DNA from: Thamnidium elegans
Taxonomy: Eukaryota; Mucoromycota; Mucoromycetes; Mucorales; Mucoraceae
Reading direction: 5' to 3'
DNA: 64,000 nucleotides
NCBI GenBank assembly: GCA_025201345.1
Contig: JAIXMG010000006.1
Location: 1,054,001-1,118,000 of the forward strand
Shown: positions 50,039 to 61,539 of the stretch, in pieces
Layout: every line of letters begins with the position of its first letter
Position numbering within the stretch: the first letter of the stretch is position 1
The notes under the pieces: model-generated
The model's input: only the letters and a program-made list of their open reading frames with translations
Databases searched by the model: none
Told to the model about the DNA's origin: nothing
Program-made: the position numbers and the translations under genes

Positions 50039-53000
50039 ATGGTCGCAGCAAAACCACAACAACCTAAATCCAGTGGAGGTTCTGCTTTAAAGCGACTCAA
50101 AAAGACTTTACAAGTAGCTGGCGTTGTTGGCCAAGCCTCGAAAGCCAGTCGATCCAAGAAAGATCGTAAGAGGGGAGCACCTACTGAAGTCGGCAAGAAC
50201 AATGCTGATAAGAAGCTCTCGCTTATTCGTGGTGAATTCAACCCGTTTGAACATAAAATCCAAAAGACAAAGTTTGAAATTCTCGGACGTAAAATGAAGG
50301 GTACCTCTGGTAAACCAAACTTGAGTAAGCAAATTGGTGAAGAAAACGTAAGATCTATAAAAACTTTTTTCAAAAAAAAAAACTAAAAAAAAAAACTTCT
50401 ACTGTGTATATATAGCGTAAGAAAACTTTACTCGTAGAAATGAAAAATAAGAACCGTCGTGGAGGAATTATTGATAAACGTTTCGGTGAGAACAACCCTT
50501 CTTTAACGCCTGAAGAAAGAATGTTGGAGAGATTCACCCGCGAAAAGCAAAAGTCGTCTTCTCGCAGTACCATGTATAATTTAGACGATGATGAAGAGGA
50601 TTTATCTCTTACTCATTATGGTCAATCTCTTTCTACCATGGATGATTTTGACGATGCTGGCCTTGGGCTCAGTGATGATGAAGAGGAGAAGAAGCAAATG
50701 GACGGTAAAATCGTATCTAGATTGCATTTTGGTGGTTTTGAAGATGAGAGAGAAGAAGGTGATGGTGAAAGACATAAATCTAAGCATGAAGTTATGAAGG
50801 AGATTATCGCAAAGAGTAAAATGCACAAGGTAAAAAAAAAAATTATAGAAGGGAAAGTATGGTTAGTAACTGATTTTTTATGTATATTAGCTCGAACGTC
50901 AAAATATCAAGCAGGAGGATGACGAATTACGTGAGAACTTGGATGATGAACTTGACGATATTAGAGGTCTTTTAGAGACCAAGCCTCGTAAACCCTTACC
51001 TTCTCAAAATGCTGTTTTCAAGAGAAACGAGAACGAGAACCCCAGAGAAGAAGATTTGAACGATTATTCCGAGTACGATAAAGCTATCCGTGAGCTTGCT
51101 ACTGATCAACGTGCACAAGCTACTGATCGTACTAAGACCGAAGAAGAAATTGCCATTGAAGAAAAGGAAAAGCTCGAAAAGGCTGAACGTGCTAGAAAGA
51201 GACGTATGGAAGGCCTTGATTCTGAGGATGAGGATGAGGGTTCTCATAAAAAGAAATCTCACAAGAAGAGAAAGGGCGCTCCTCAAGGTGATGATCTCGG
51301 TGACGATTATCTTGATGAGTTGGAAGATGATGTTGTTAAACTCGGTAAAGGTTTAAGTCTTGAAGATATTAGAAATAGCCTTGAAGATGATGATGAAGAT
51401 GAGGATGACGAAGATGAGGATGATGAAGACGAAGATGAAGATGACGAGGACGAGGACGAAGATGATGAAGAGGGTGAAACAGATAACGAAGATATTGAAG
51501 ATATGGAAGAAGATGATGAGGAAGAAGCTCCTGTCTTTGGAGACGACGATGGCGATGATATGAACGAAATCGGTAAAGCCGGTGTAGTTCATAAAAAGAA
51601 GGTCCAAAAGCCCGTCGAGTCCGAAAAGCGTGAAATTCCTTACACTTTTGAATGTCCCTCTACTCACGACGAACTCCTCAAGATTCTTGAAGGACTTGAC
51701 GTTGAAGATTCCGTTATTGTTACTCAACGTATTCGTGTCTTGTACCACATTAAGCTTGCACACGATAACAAGGAGAAATTAACTAAATTTTTGGGTGCAC
51801 TCGTTGATCATATGGCCTATGTTGCCTCTACTGTTTCACCTTTACCTACAACCGTTCTTGAAGGTCTCGGTAAGCATGTATACGAAATGTCTCAACAATT
51901 ACCTGAAGTTGCTGGACAGATCTTTACTGCTAGATTAAAGAAGATGCACGGTGATATGGCAAAGAAGATGAAGCATACCAGCTCTTCTTGGCCTGATATT
52001 GAGGATTTAACTATTCTTCGTTCTATTGGTCATATATTTTCTACTTCGGATTTAACTCATCCTATTGCTACACCTGCTTTATTATTCATGTGTCAAGCCT
52101 TGAGTCAATGTCGTATTCAATCTGAAATGGATCTTGGTCGTGGTTTATTTTTGACATTGTTAACATACGAGGTAAAATATATGTTGACATACAAGTATAT
52201 ATATATATATATATCAATGCTAAACTTCGTTTATTTATTTATTTAGTACCAAACTGTCTCTAAGCGTTTCATTCCTGAATCACTCAACTTTTTAAACAGA
52301 GCTTTAGTAGCGCTTGCTCCTAAACAAACATTTGAAGATAATGTTCCTGGTTTCTTTCCTATGCCAGATGGTACAGCAGAGCTTTCTATTGAGGATACTG
52401 AAGGTCAAGGCATTGATACAATTGCACCTGTTAAATTAGAAGAACTCAGTATTGAAGAAGAATCCAGCAATACTCTTCGTCTTTCTTTACTTCAAGGTAC
52501 ACTTCGTATGCTTGAACGTTATTTACAACTCTATGCTTCTACACCAGCATTTTTGGAAGTGTTTGAAGATGCTTTACATGTTGTTTCAAAATTAACAACT
52601 GTTAGCTGGCACAGCGAACTTGAGGTAAAAAAAAAAAGTTGTTTGTTGTTATTAGATATTTGTACTTATATAATATATAATTAGACTTTGATTACTACTG
52701 TACAAGGTCGCCTCGAAAGACAAATTAAATTCTGTAAAGAGAAACGTACAAAGACACCACTTAGAATGCAACAACATAGACCCATACCCATTGCTCAACA
52801 TTTGCCCAAGTTTGAAAAGGCTTACTCTATGGATCGTCATTATGATCCTGATCATGAACGTGCTCAACAACATAAGCTTGAATCTCAAGTTAAGAAGGAA
52901 AAGAAGGGTGCATTACGTGAACTTCGTAAAGATAATCAATTTATTGCTAGAGAAAGAGCAAAGGAACGTAAGCAAAAGGATGAAGAGTATAATAAGATGG

Positions 53001-53077
53001 TTAAGGGTGTTATGACTATCTTAGAAGGTGAACAATCTGAATTGAAGCGTCTGGAACGAGAGAATAAGAAGCATTAA
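50039..53077 (+). CDS. NOP14: Nucleolar protein NOP14 (SSU processome)
   Basis: Five exons (50039-50347, 50416-50829, 50891-52171, 52247-52624, 52685-53077), all phase 0, encode 924 residues. NOP14 is a U3 snoRNP-associated component of the small-subunit processome needed for 18S rRNA maturation and 40S export. Support: basic N-terminus, then the conserved NPFEHKIQKTKFEILGRK, RGGIIDKRFGENNPSLTPEE and ERMLERFTREKQ blocks; long acidic tracts (about 51385-51530 encode mainly D/E); and a helical C-terminal half with VAQHLPKFEKAYS-like context, HYDPDHERAQQHKLESQVKK and KGALRELRKDNQFIARER near the end, which are diagnostic. The acidic tract is a simple GAT/GAG/GAA repeat and may vary in length. Confidence 0.96.
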
Positions 53078-53633
53078 AAAATTACGTTGCATTTACATTA
53101 AAAAAAAAACCCTCCATTTTCTTACCACAAACAATAATAATATTTAGATGAAATATTGTTTTAGGGCTTAATTAAAAAAAAAAACGAATAAAAAAAAAAG
53201 CTTATGTATAAAAATAGATCATTACAATAAAAACGATTAAATGACATAACTTTTGCAAGGTTTTTTTCTTTTTGTTTGTGTCATTTTTTTGTTGTCAGTA
53301 TAAGAAAAAAAAAGCTTAATTTACGTTAATTATATTGTGGCTGCATTAAAAGAAAAACCCGTCAAATAATTACGTTCTGTATTTCGATAATAGAAAATAG
53401 AAGACCAAAGAAAAAATAAAAATTGTAGATTTTCCAAGTTTATTTGAAATGTGTCCTATGTGCTACAGGCGGGAGGCGTAAGGTGTTTAATACAGCGAAT
53501 TAAATTACATTAGAACATACGATTGATTGTTATTGGCTAGTAGATAAAATTGACGCCTGTACATATATGTGATTTTGATAGAAAATTTTAGAAGAAAAAA
53601 AAAAAGTTGTATACAGGGACTGAATTAGAATTT
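53078..53633. other. Intergenic
   Basis: 556 bp of AT-rich spacer between the 3' ends of NOP14 (+) and the hypothetical gene (-). Several A-runs. No gene seen. Confidence 0.45.
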
Positions 53634-54105
53634 CTAATTTGGTAATTCAATGAAACCTCCATCCCAGTATTCAAATCCACCCACAACACCTGTATCTAAT
53701 AAATTTTGGCTTGAACCATTTATATTAACCTGAATGGGGTTATTTATAATTGACTTGAGATTAGACTTATAAGAAAAAATTAATGTACGAATAGGATTCG
53801 CTCGATTTGGGATGCCTTACCCATCGATCGGCTTTACCCAAGCTTGGTGTAAATGGCATCTTTTGATACGAGTTTATAGTTTGATTGGATGAAGAAAAAT
53901 AAAGGTTACCATCGTTATTACATGTCATTTGTGGTTTAGTTTCATTTTTCGATTTGCACTGATTTGATTTTTTCCAAATATATGGTAATTCTACTACATT
54001 TTTAATCTTTTTGAAAACTATAGAGTTTTGAGTTTTGGAAATTGGATCTTGATAGCAATTTTCCTGTTTAGTCTTTTTAACGTAGTTTAATGTAAATTCT
54101 TTCAT
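53634..54105 (-). CDS. Two-exon hypothetical protein
   Basis: Exons 53821-54105 and 53634-53765 give 138 residues starting MKEFTLNYVKKTKQENC. The middle is polar (N, S, K, Q), with the motif KMPFTPSLGKADRW immediately before the intron and GVVGGFEYWDGGFIELPN at the C-terminus. Codon use and a clean GT/AG intron with intact frame on both sides favour a real gene. No domain recognised; possibly nuclear given the lysine content, which is only a guess. Its start faces the bZIP gene, about 540 bp away, so the two may share a divergent promoter. Confidence 0.55.
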
Positions 54106-54641
54106 TTTATCTTGATAGTGTTACACCGTCGTACAAGATATATTTTCTCTTGAAAAAAAAAATAAAACTCATTTTTAGATCTAGCGTTATTTATAAGCTT
54201 TCTAGATTCAAGATTATATGGGTCTTTTTACAATAAAAAACCAAACATACTTTCTTACTATATTCTATAGTAGTTTTTTTTACAACGGGAATTTCTTTTA
54301 AAAAAAAAACCCTATTTAAGATTCTGTAAAGCTGGCATTTCTGTCACTTATACAAAATAAAAGTTTATGTATCATCTTAATGATATCATAAGATAGTCTA
54401 AAAAGAAAAAATTGGAAATGACATCATGTAACACACAACTCTTTGACCTTTGTTGATCAATTATGATTTAAGCGCCGCTTATTCCTTTTTTTTTCTTTTG
54501 CTGTATAAATACAGAACAGAATATCTATGGCTTCTCTTGTATTCCTTTTTTCTTTTACTTGTTTATTGTGACAACATTTTATTCTCTTTGTCTTTTTTTT
54601 TCTTTTTTTGTCCAAGTACGTCCATAAAACCATAAGAAACG
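54106..54641. promoter_or_regulatory. Divergent promoter region of the hypothetical gene and the bZIP gene
   Basis: 536 bp between two divergently oriented starts. It holds a TATAAATA box-like string near 54503-54510, about 135 bp before the bZIP ATG, and the palindromic TGACATCA-like word near 54420 (CRE-related). These are pattern matches only. Confidence 0.3.
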
Positions 54642-55797
54642 ATGACTGATGGTAATTATATAAATTGAATATATAACAATAATAATATTTAAAAAAAAAA
54701 AAAAAATAGATACTATTGTACCTCTTGCAACTCCCACTCGGTTCCTTATTGAAAGTGGAGAATGGAACCTTACACCTAATATGGGTGAATCAATTCAAAA
54801 CGAGATGAATCCTTTTGATTGTAACTTTCAACAACGCACCCCTAAAGACATTCCCACTGTTACTGATAAATGGGCTTCTGCTCCCGTAATTTTTACCAAT
54901 ACCAACTATACCTCACCAGAACCAGAAGTTTTAGCATTCAATTCATCATCTCCTTCAACTCCACCCATGTCTCTCAGTCAAAGTCCTTCTAGCTCTTCCA
55001 GCTTCTTTAGTAGTTTATCTTCACCTTCTTCAATTAGTCAATCTATGCAACCCACAGTCACAGCTAGTACTCAAGATCATCATTATCATGAAAGCACACG
55101 TCGCAGTTCTCGAATTCAAACCAAACAAACTTTCTTTTCTGATTATATTGATGAAGAAGCAGAAGATATTAAACCAAGAACTGCATCTGTACAAAGCGGT
55201 CGTAAAAGACGCATAGTATTTGAAGGTGATGATGCAGAAGATCGTAGAAAGAAGTTTTTAGAACGTAATCGTGTTGCTGGTAAAGTATTAAAACTAAAAC
55301 TAAAAAAAAAATTTGTGTGATATTAATTATAATTTTTTTTAGCTTACAAATGCCGTCAAAAGAAAAAGAACTGGATGCAAGAACTTGAACAAAAGGCCGA
55401 TATACAAAATAATCGTAATGAAGAACTCCGTTCTATAGTCGCACAGTTAAGAGAAGAAAGCATGTATTTACGTAATTTACTGCTTTCTCACGGAAACTGT
55501 GATTGTGAATCGGTACAGGCTTACCTTCGCAAAACATCGGCTGAAATCACATCTAAAACGGTTATTCCTCATCACCATCATAATGTATCTTCCAGAAGAG
55601 CATCTATCGCATCATACTCTTCTGTACCAACATCAGCAGTAGCAGCTTCTATGCCACCCTATCAGGCTTCATTCTCTACAATCCCACCTTTCCCAGAAAC
55701 ATCTACTGGTTTGACACCATTCCTTAATACTGTGATTAATAAGTCTGAACCATCAAATGATTACTTTTCTCACTCTCATTCTACTACTGACTCATAA
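54642..55797 (+). CDS. ATF/CREB-type bZIP transcription factor
   Basis: Three exons (54642-54651, 54710-55279, 55343-55797) encode 344 residues; the first coding exon has 10 nt. The bZIP basic region RRKKFLERNRVAAYKCRQKK is split by intron 2 inside the NRxAAxxCR signature, followed by WMQELEQKADIQ and leucine heptads to YLRNLLLSHGNCDC. The HGNCDC end of the zipper is typical of the Atf1/ATF2 stress-response group. The N-terminal half is a serine/proline-rich presumed activation region with SP/TP sites (possible MAP-kinase targets), the C-terminal part has histidine and serine runs. Likely a nuclear stress regulator binding CRE sites; the specific orthologue is not certain. Confidence 0.92.
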
Positions 55798-57533
55798 TCG
55801 AAATAATCCTTTTCGTCTTTATAATTTTCTACTACTATTACTTATTTTGTAACCTTTTATTATTTTTCGATTCCATTTCCATTCCTCTCTTTCTTTCTTT
55901 TTATACACACACACACGCACACATATATTTTTTTACGCAACAAATTATTCTATCATGCTTATAGCCTCTTTTTTTCTTTTAATATGCTATTATATTTTCT
56001 CTCACCCCACTCCTCTTTTTTTTTTTTTTCAAGTTTTGTACATATATAAAAAACAAATAACCGCCTTTTTTTTTTGCAATTTACCTAATACGTCTTTTCT
56101 GTTTATGTTTACAATAGGAATCCCGACACCCAATTATTGTATTTATAAAAAAAGAATTGGAATCTCCTATAGAATCGTATAGAATAAAAAGTGGGACCAG
56201 AATTGAAAGCTTTATGACATAATTTATAAAAAAAAAGGGGGGGGGTGTTTCACAGGACCCAAGACTGTGGGCGAAATTAAAAAGGAGCTCACCAAAAAAA
56301 AAAAAAAATTCTCGATACTGACAGAGAATACCTGGGAGTCAACTGTATTCCCTGTTTTTTCAAATGACGTTTTATATTTACATAAAAAATTTCTCGTTAT
56401 ACAATAAGTTTCTTTTTCAAAGTCGGGAAAAGCGTAAAAATACTTGGTTTTTTTTTAGTGTATTAATTCACGTTTTTTTAGTGTAGTATTAAACTAGTAC
56501 TATTTAGATTAATAAATCTGTCAATTCAGAAATAAAATTTAGTTCTTTTTTTCCTTCAAGTTTCGATGCTTTTTTTTTTTCGATCCCTGTTTCTATCGCA
56601 ATAATCTATTTATAAGCTGTCCAATACCAATGACTTTATTGTGTGTACAGGTTTTATCGTATCGTCTCTACCAAAAAGTAAAGCCTAGATATAATAGATA
56701 TATTCTGCAGTAGTAACAATATATAAATATAATATGAGTTTAACTTACTTTTTGCGTGTGACCCAGGATTTTTATCGAGTCGCAGACAAAAATGATGCCG
56801 TTATGAATAATATGTTACACGAGAACAAAATATCGGGTACATCATCTTCCTTCTGTATTAAAATTGTCACTTGGAAGAAGAGGAAACATATGAATGTATA
56901 AAATTTAATTCGGCCCTTATCTTCCAGTTAGTGTAAAAAGGGGAGGAGTATTTAGCTTTTAAAATAGATGAACTAGATCTTTACTGCGTACATACTATAC
57001 TATACTATACTTTTTTTAGTCCGAGTATTAGATCCTCCAGAGAGCAATTAAAATAAATGGACTGATTGAATGATATATCTGGTTTAAAATGCCTCTTTTT
57101 AACATTTATGGTAGGGGGCAAAAAAAAGTCTTTTTACCCTGCATTTGCAGTTGCTTTTAGTAGTTTAGTTTACCTATCATCGGATTGTGAAAATAAATAG
57201 GCAAATGGGAATTCTGCCTACATCCGGGGTCACTGCAATCCATGGATCAAAAAGTTTTATCCATACAACCCCAATAGATGCGCGGTAATATTTTTAATAC
57301 GGTTAAAAGTAAATAGAACGCCCACTTTATTTAGTCTTTAATGACGTGCGAAAAATGAAACTTATCTAAATAACAAATAAGTGTCATGTGCTTGGGAATA
57401 ATACTTTTAGAGAACAATGTAGATTGTACACCTTTTCTCAAAATGATGTCGCACAATAAAAATTTAAGTTGTCGAATAAATTCTACTAGAATTGTGCGAG
57501 GCACTCAAATACAAAATAAGAAATCTGATTTGC
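55798..57533. other. Intergenic, 1.7 kb
   Basis: Pyrimidine tracts, an AC-run near 55907-55921, a G-run at 56240-56248 and an ACTAT repeat near 56993-57010. A segment at 56305-56345 looks like a possible solo transposon end but has no partner. No gene. Confidence 0.4.
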
Positions 57534-59033
57534 TTATCCAAAGTCCATATCTTCAGCATCAAAGAATTCTTCGTTATCATCACTGTTATCAATATTCATA
57601 TAACTAATTAACGAATTTGTGAAGTCAAATTGTGACAGATGTTCTCTTCGATAGTGGTTTTCAAATGTTGATGAGGTCCAATTACCCAGAGTAACAATGC
57701 CTTCCTTGGGGATACCTACTTGCAGTGCTAAGGATGAGGCGATAGACCGAATTGATATCCGATTTTCTGAGGTGGACAAGTGTAGAAGTTTTGTTAACCA
57801 TCTTTGAATAGTTCTTACTGAAATAGGGTTGTTGGGACGTAGTGAGTTAACAAATAGTGTAGTCGCCGTGCATGCTGGACGTTTCTGTAAATATACTGAG
57901 CAAGCGTTGACGGGACATAAGTGAGGTTCTTGGTGAGCTTTTACTTGGAAAATTTTTACAATCATACGGCGGTCTCGTTTTTCTTTTGGGCAGTTGACAT
58001 CAAATAAGAGTTCTGTATTGTTGTTTTCTATTTTCATCGAGTTGATTGGTATGCGGTGTAAGTCTGATGGTCGTAGAAAACATGTTACTGCTAATAAGAA
58101 TGCCAATTTGCTTTGAAGTTCTGCTAGCGATGTTGTACCATTCTCGGTATTCTTCAAAAAGGTGAATGTTGGTTGTAAATTAATTATTGATTTATGAAGT
58201 CTAATAGGTGGTGCTTGATTTAAAATTGTTGTAACAAATTCATTTAAATCTTGATTCTCTCTTAGACTTTGCGGATTGTTGTGTAGGTGAGTGACTGCAA
58301 AACGAAATAGTTGTATAGTTGTAACTGCATACCCCTTCGAAGAGAACATATCAGATAAAAAATTAATTAGGTCAATTGCACTAAATTCCGTTTGTGAGAT
58401 GTTGTTATCTAAAGCCCATTGTAGAAAGAGAAGTTGACCTGGTTTATAAGATTGATTTGTGGTATTGTTACGTAATTCATTAATTTGTGTTGCCACATTT
58501 AGTAATAATGAACGGCAGTCTGCAAGCATATAAAGATAACGTTGAGCATTATCTTGATTGTCATCCTTACTAATTTCAAGACCTAGTACATCAAGTGGAC
58601 GGAAAACCCCAGAGATCAAGTATTGTAGTTTTTTGAGCGACATGTCTTGTTTTGTCTGGTAGCGGTTCATCTTTCTTGCTGCAACTGGTACTGTATCAGG
58701 TGGTTGATAATGAAGGTTTTCAACCGGAGGATATCTTTCAATGGTTTTCTTACGTTCATCATCTGTAAGAATTGAAGATGTGAATAAAGGTTCATCAAGT
58801 GACAGTAATTCAGTTAAGAATTCCGGGGGAGTCCAAGTATAAGAAGGACGCACTTGTAAAGAATGAAGATCTGAGACTTGTTCAGATGTGTCATTCATAT
58901 CCATAGCAGTAGGATTTGTAGAGGATGAACTTGGCTCTGTGGAGGGTTGAGCCTGTTGAATCATTTGCTCTAACTGAGCTAAACGCTGTTGCATATTAAA
59001 AATTGTTTGATCTGGAGAACTATTTGAATCCAT
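57534..59033 (-). CDS. DIRS-type Gag-like/tyrosine recombinase fusion
   Basis: Intact single exon, 499 residues. The N-terminal 210 residues resemble the Gag-like protein of fungal DIRS retroelements as I recall it: SYTWTPPEFLTELLSLDEPL, ERYPPVENLHYQPP, LKKLQYLISGVFRPLDVLGL, YLYMLADCRSLLLNVATQIN. The C-terminal half has the tyrosine recombinase fold: CFLRPSDLHRI (first Arg, near residue 318), SIRSIASSLALQVG (second Arg of HxxR, with the His replaced), LGNWTSSTFENHYRRE (Tyr near 460). No reverse transcriptase, RNase H or methyltransferase domain is present in or next to it. An uninterrupted ORF in an AT-rich repeat-prone region suggests recent activity or domestication. It is 254 bp from the left end of the TIR element. 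Confidence 0.75.
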   Translation of the reverse strand: MDSNSSPDQTIFNMQQRLAQLEQMIQQAQPSTEPSSSSTNPTAMDMNDTSEQVSDLHSLQVRPSYTWTPPEFLTELLSLDEPLFTSSILTDDERKKTIERYPPVENLHYQPPDTVPVAARKMNRYQTKQDMSLKKLQYLISGVFRPLDVLGLEISKDDNQDNAQRYLYMLADCRSLLLNVATQINELRNNTTNQSYKPGQLLFLQWALDNNISQTEFSAIDLINFLSDMFSSKGYAVTTIQLFRFAVTHLHNNPQSLRENQDLNEFVTTILNQAPPIRLHKSIINLQPTFTFLKNTENGTTSLAELQSKLAFLLAVTCFLRPSDLHRIPINSMKIENNNTELLFDVNCPKEKRDRRMIVKIFQVKAHQEPHLCPVNACSVYLQKRPACTATTLFVNSLRPNNPISVRTIQRWLTKLLHLSTSENRISIRSIASSLALQVGIPKEGIVTLGNWTSSTFENHYRREHLSQFDFTNSLISYMNIDNSDDNEEFFDAEDMDFG

Positions 59034-59220
59034 AATTGTGGTGCTGACCGAGCGAAAAAGAAAATTGATCTAATACTAGCAGCCAAGAAAAATTTATTTA
59101 TATACTTTATTTTTATTTTTTATTTCTTATTTTATTTTAACTATTTTTCGCTGATTTATAATAAAAGAAGATTAAAGCAAATCATATTTCTTATTTTGTA
59201 TTTTCATGTCTAAATAAACA

Positions 59221-59298
59221 ATAAAACGTCGTTTTGCCAGAAAGAAAATGTCACTTTTTCAGAAATAAAATGCCGCCCATTACAATATAAAATGTCGC
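59221..59298. repeat. Four tandem copies of a 22-bp unit at the left end of the TIR element
   Basis: Units starting at about 59221, 59242, 59264 and 59287 share the core ATAAAAYGYCGC (one copy AGAAAATGTCAC). Only the innermost belongs to the terminal inverted repeat; the right end has one copy only. Confidence 0.6.
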
Positions 59299-59688
59299 TT
59301 AATAGCACAACTTTTTTTGCCCAACTGCAGCAGATTATCGTAATGAGTGTATATCCAAGAGTGTTAAAAAGGAACAAAAGGTCGCCACACCAAAAAAAAA
59401 AAAAAAAAAAAAAAAAAACCATTCGTTCCGCTGTTGAGTGAAATTGAAATAAAGAAAAAAGTTTCCTTTTGTCCTCTGATTCTCTGATAATTATACCGTT
59501 AGTTGAAGCGCCAGAATTATCTTGAATTATAAGGGATCGCTCAGCCCTTGAAAATAGTTCGAGTCAAATGATAGAAATCGAAAATGAGACAGCTGAAAAT
59601 GGAACTCATCCGTAGCCATCCGTTGTTCATCTGCATTTCATCTGTTGCATTTGAGTTTCATCCGTTGTTCATCTGTTTTTCTTTTGTA
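59287..59688 (+). repeat. Left terminal inverted repeat
   Basis: 402 bp. Holds an A-run at about 59392-59418 and, near the inner edge, two direct copies of CATCCGTTGTTCATCTG at 59617-59633 and 59659-59675 (42-bp period). The same sub-repeats are in the right arm. Confidence 0.85.
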
Positions 59689-59740
59689 ATATCTTGGAAA
59701 TGAATATTGTGGTAAACTTACATAAAATAGAATATATAAC

Positions 59741-59901
59741 AATCGATGAACCATCGATTATAAAACATAACAAACGTTAGGTATCAAAATGAACCTTATA
59801 TATAAAAATCTAAGTGTAAAGATCAATCACAATAGTGTGACCACTATTGCAAAAGACTATAAATAAGAAATCATAGTTAGCAATCCCTTTTACCGGGATT
59901 G
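59741..59901. promoter_or_regulatory. Three perfect hairpins upstream of the element's gene
   Basis: Stems 59741-59748/59752-59759 (AATCGATG), 59830-59837/59842-59849 (CAATAGTG) and 59881-59887/59895-59901 (CAATCCC), with loops of 3, 4 and 7 nt. They lie between the left inverted repeat and the gene start; possible recombinase or regulator binding sites, or leader-RNA structure. Confidence 0.5.
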
Positions 59902-60028
59902 ATTTTTACAATTAAAATAAGAAATAAACGTTATTAGACATTTAATCTTATTCACCCGTTTTTATTAATTTTTCTGTGTTAAATCAAAATATTTCTCCAC
60001 AAACATAACAAGAGACCAAGCGATTTGC

Positions 60029-61248
60029 ATGTTCTTTTATGTTAAATACTCTGATGAGAATGTTAAGAAATACAAAAAAAAAATTGAAGACTTTGAAGAA
60101 GCAGATATTTGTTACAATGTCGACGAGCATAAACCAATTTCAGCTTCCAAACTGAGCATTTTTGGTGACCCCTTCACTTATAAGACATATCTAGAAGCTG
60201 AAAGTTCAAGTAATTTGGACCAATCTAAAAATGAAAAAAAAAAGAATAATTCAAGAATTACGTAGGTTTGAGAGCAAAGATTCCAATGTTTTAATTAAAA
60301 TAACTCTTTTTTTTAGAAACGGATAGTCAAATGAAGCGGTTTATTAACGAAGTCTATTGCTGTGAAGAACTCAAGAATGCAGAGATTTATTGTAAATTGT
60401 CAGTTTCTACCAAAAATATTTATGACACAATTATGCAGTATTCTACAATATTTGAGAGACGAACCGCTCAATCATTCGCTAATTGGTGTAGAAACAATCG
60501 GATCAAGTTTTTGAACAAGAAAAGCAATGTTATAAAAGGAACTCGCGTCAGAGAATTATATATCATGGAGGAAATTTATTATGGTACTCCAATAGTAGAA
60601 TTTAACCAAAAAAAAAAATCTAACGTAATTTTCATAGACAATTTGATTTGTTCTATTTCCAAGTATTTACCTAATTATCAAGAGTCAGTCAGAAATTTAA
60701 TTCACGAAGGATATGAAATAGTGGGTTATGCTCGCAAGTCCCCTGGTGATGAAGACGAGAATGATAGAATTAGGCTTCTCCAAGATATGATTAATAACTT
60801 GAGTGAACGATCATTTGCACAAAGAATTTACGTATCTCCCAACAGTTGTGCCTCCACACCATTTTTTGAACGTGATTTAAAACTTAATGATAACATAATG
60901 GATAAATTAGAAAACATACGTGGAAATAGTCAAGGTAAATTAAAATATACAAAAAAATTCCAAAATTTAAAACCTATCCTTGTTCAATTGATTATAGATA
61001 TGCTGGAATACCTCGGCTCTGTTGATCATGATATTTGTTTAATATCTATTGATTTTGCTGGACTAACAAGCAGAGCAAATGACATCATACAATTAATTGA
61101 AGATAACCCATCCATCAAGAAAATTGCGATCGATACATTTACTATTTCGGACGAGGTTTTTCTGTTTGATGCTGATAGTTTGAAAATGGATGATAAATTA
61201 TTAGAATATTTTAATTGTAGAAAACAGTTAAATAAAAGATCAAAATAA
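60029..61248 (+). CDS. Serine-recombinase-like protein of the TIR element
   Basis: Exons 60029-60261 and 60327-61248 encode 384 residues. The C-terminal half has EIVGYARKSPGDEDENDRIR followed by LLQDMINNL, matching the YxRxS...LxxQ start of serine recombinases of the IS607/resolvase type. Then come VSPNSCAST...RDL and ICLISIDFAGLTSRANDI at the position of the family's vvxxDRLTR strand. The nucleophile-position Ser is present, but the DRLTR arginines are not conserved, so activity is uncertain. N-terminal 200 residues (with RRTAQSFANWCRNN) are unrecognised. A conserved TRDQAIC string continues 5' of the ATG; the inverted partner copy has its start codon there (MEISRDQAIC), so this copy may have lost its original start. 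Confidence 0.5.
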
Positions 61249-61404
61249 TTTTTATTTTCAAATTTAAATAACAAAAATAACAAAAAAATAAAGACAATCA
61301 TATTAATCCAGTTCCATTTATGTTTCAAGATTAGAGGTATTGTTGGGATATAAATGAAAGGATTAAGGATTTTTGTAAATTCTATTTAATGAGACCAAGA
61401 TGGG

Positions 61405-61539
61405 TTACGTTGGCTTAATGTTGTAACAAATTTCAATATTATCGAAATCTTCGATTAGTGTTCTATATTTCTTGACATTTTCTTTAGTATGTTTAACATA
61501 GAAAAACATACAAATTGCCTGGTCTCTTGATATTTCCAT
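61405..61539 (-). CDS. Inverted partial copy of the element's N-terminal module
   Basis: A 44-residue ORF, MEISRDQAICMFFYVKHTKE onward, ending CYNIKPT. It aligns with the plus-strand protein start (TRDQAICMFFYVKYSDENVK, then KIEDF, CYN) at well over half the positions. It stops where the partner continues, so it is either a separate micro-protein or the stub of a second convergent gene. Confidence 0.5.
   Translation of the reverse strand: MEISRDQAICMFFYVKHTKENVKKYRTLIEDFDNIEICYNIKPT

Noticed and set aside
51353..51763. 136-codon minus-strand ORF
   Set aside because: Antisense of the acidic repeat of NOP14; hydrophobic because it complements GAT/GAA codons.
56240..56345. G-run and CAGTTGACTCCCAGG-like end (minus strand) as a transposon
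   Set aside because: Resembles a transposon terminus, but no inverted partner, target duplication or coding remnant was found nearby.
59210..59422. Minus-strand ORF and its twin at 61893-62186
   Set aside because: They are the two arms of the inverted repeat read through a homopolymer, not protein genes.
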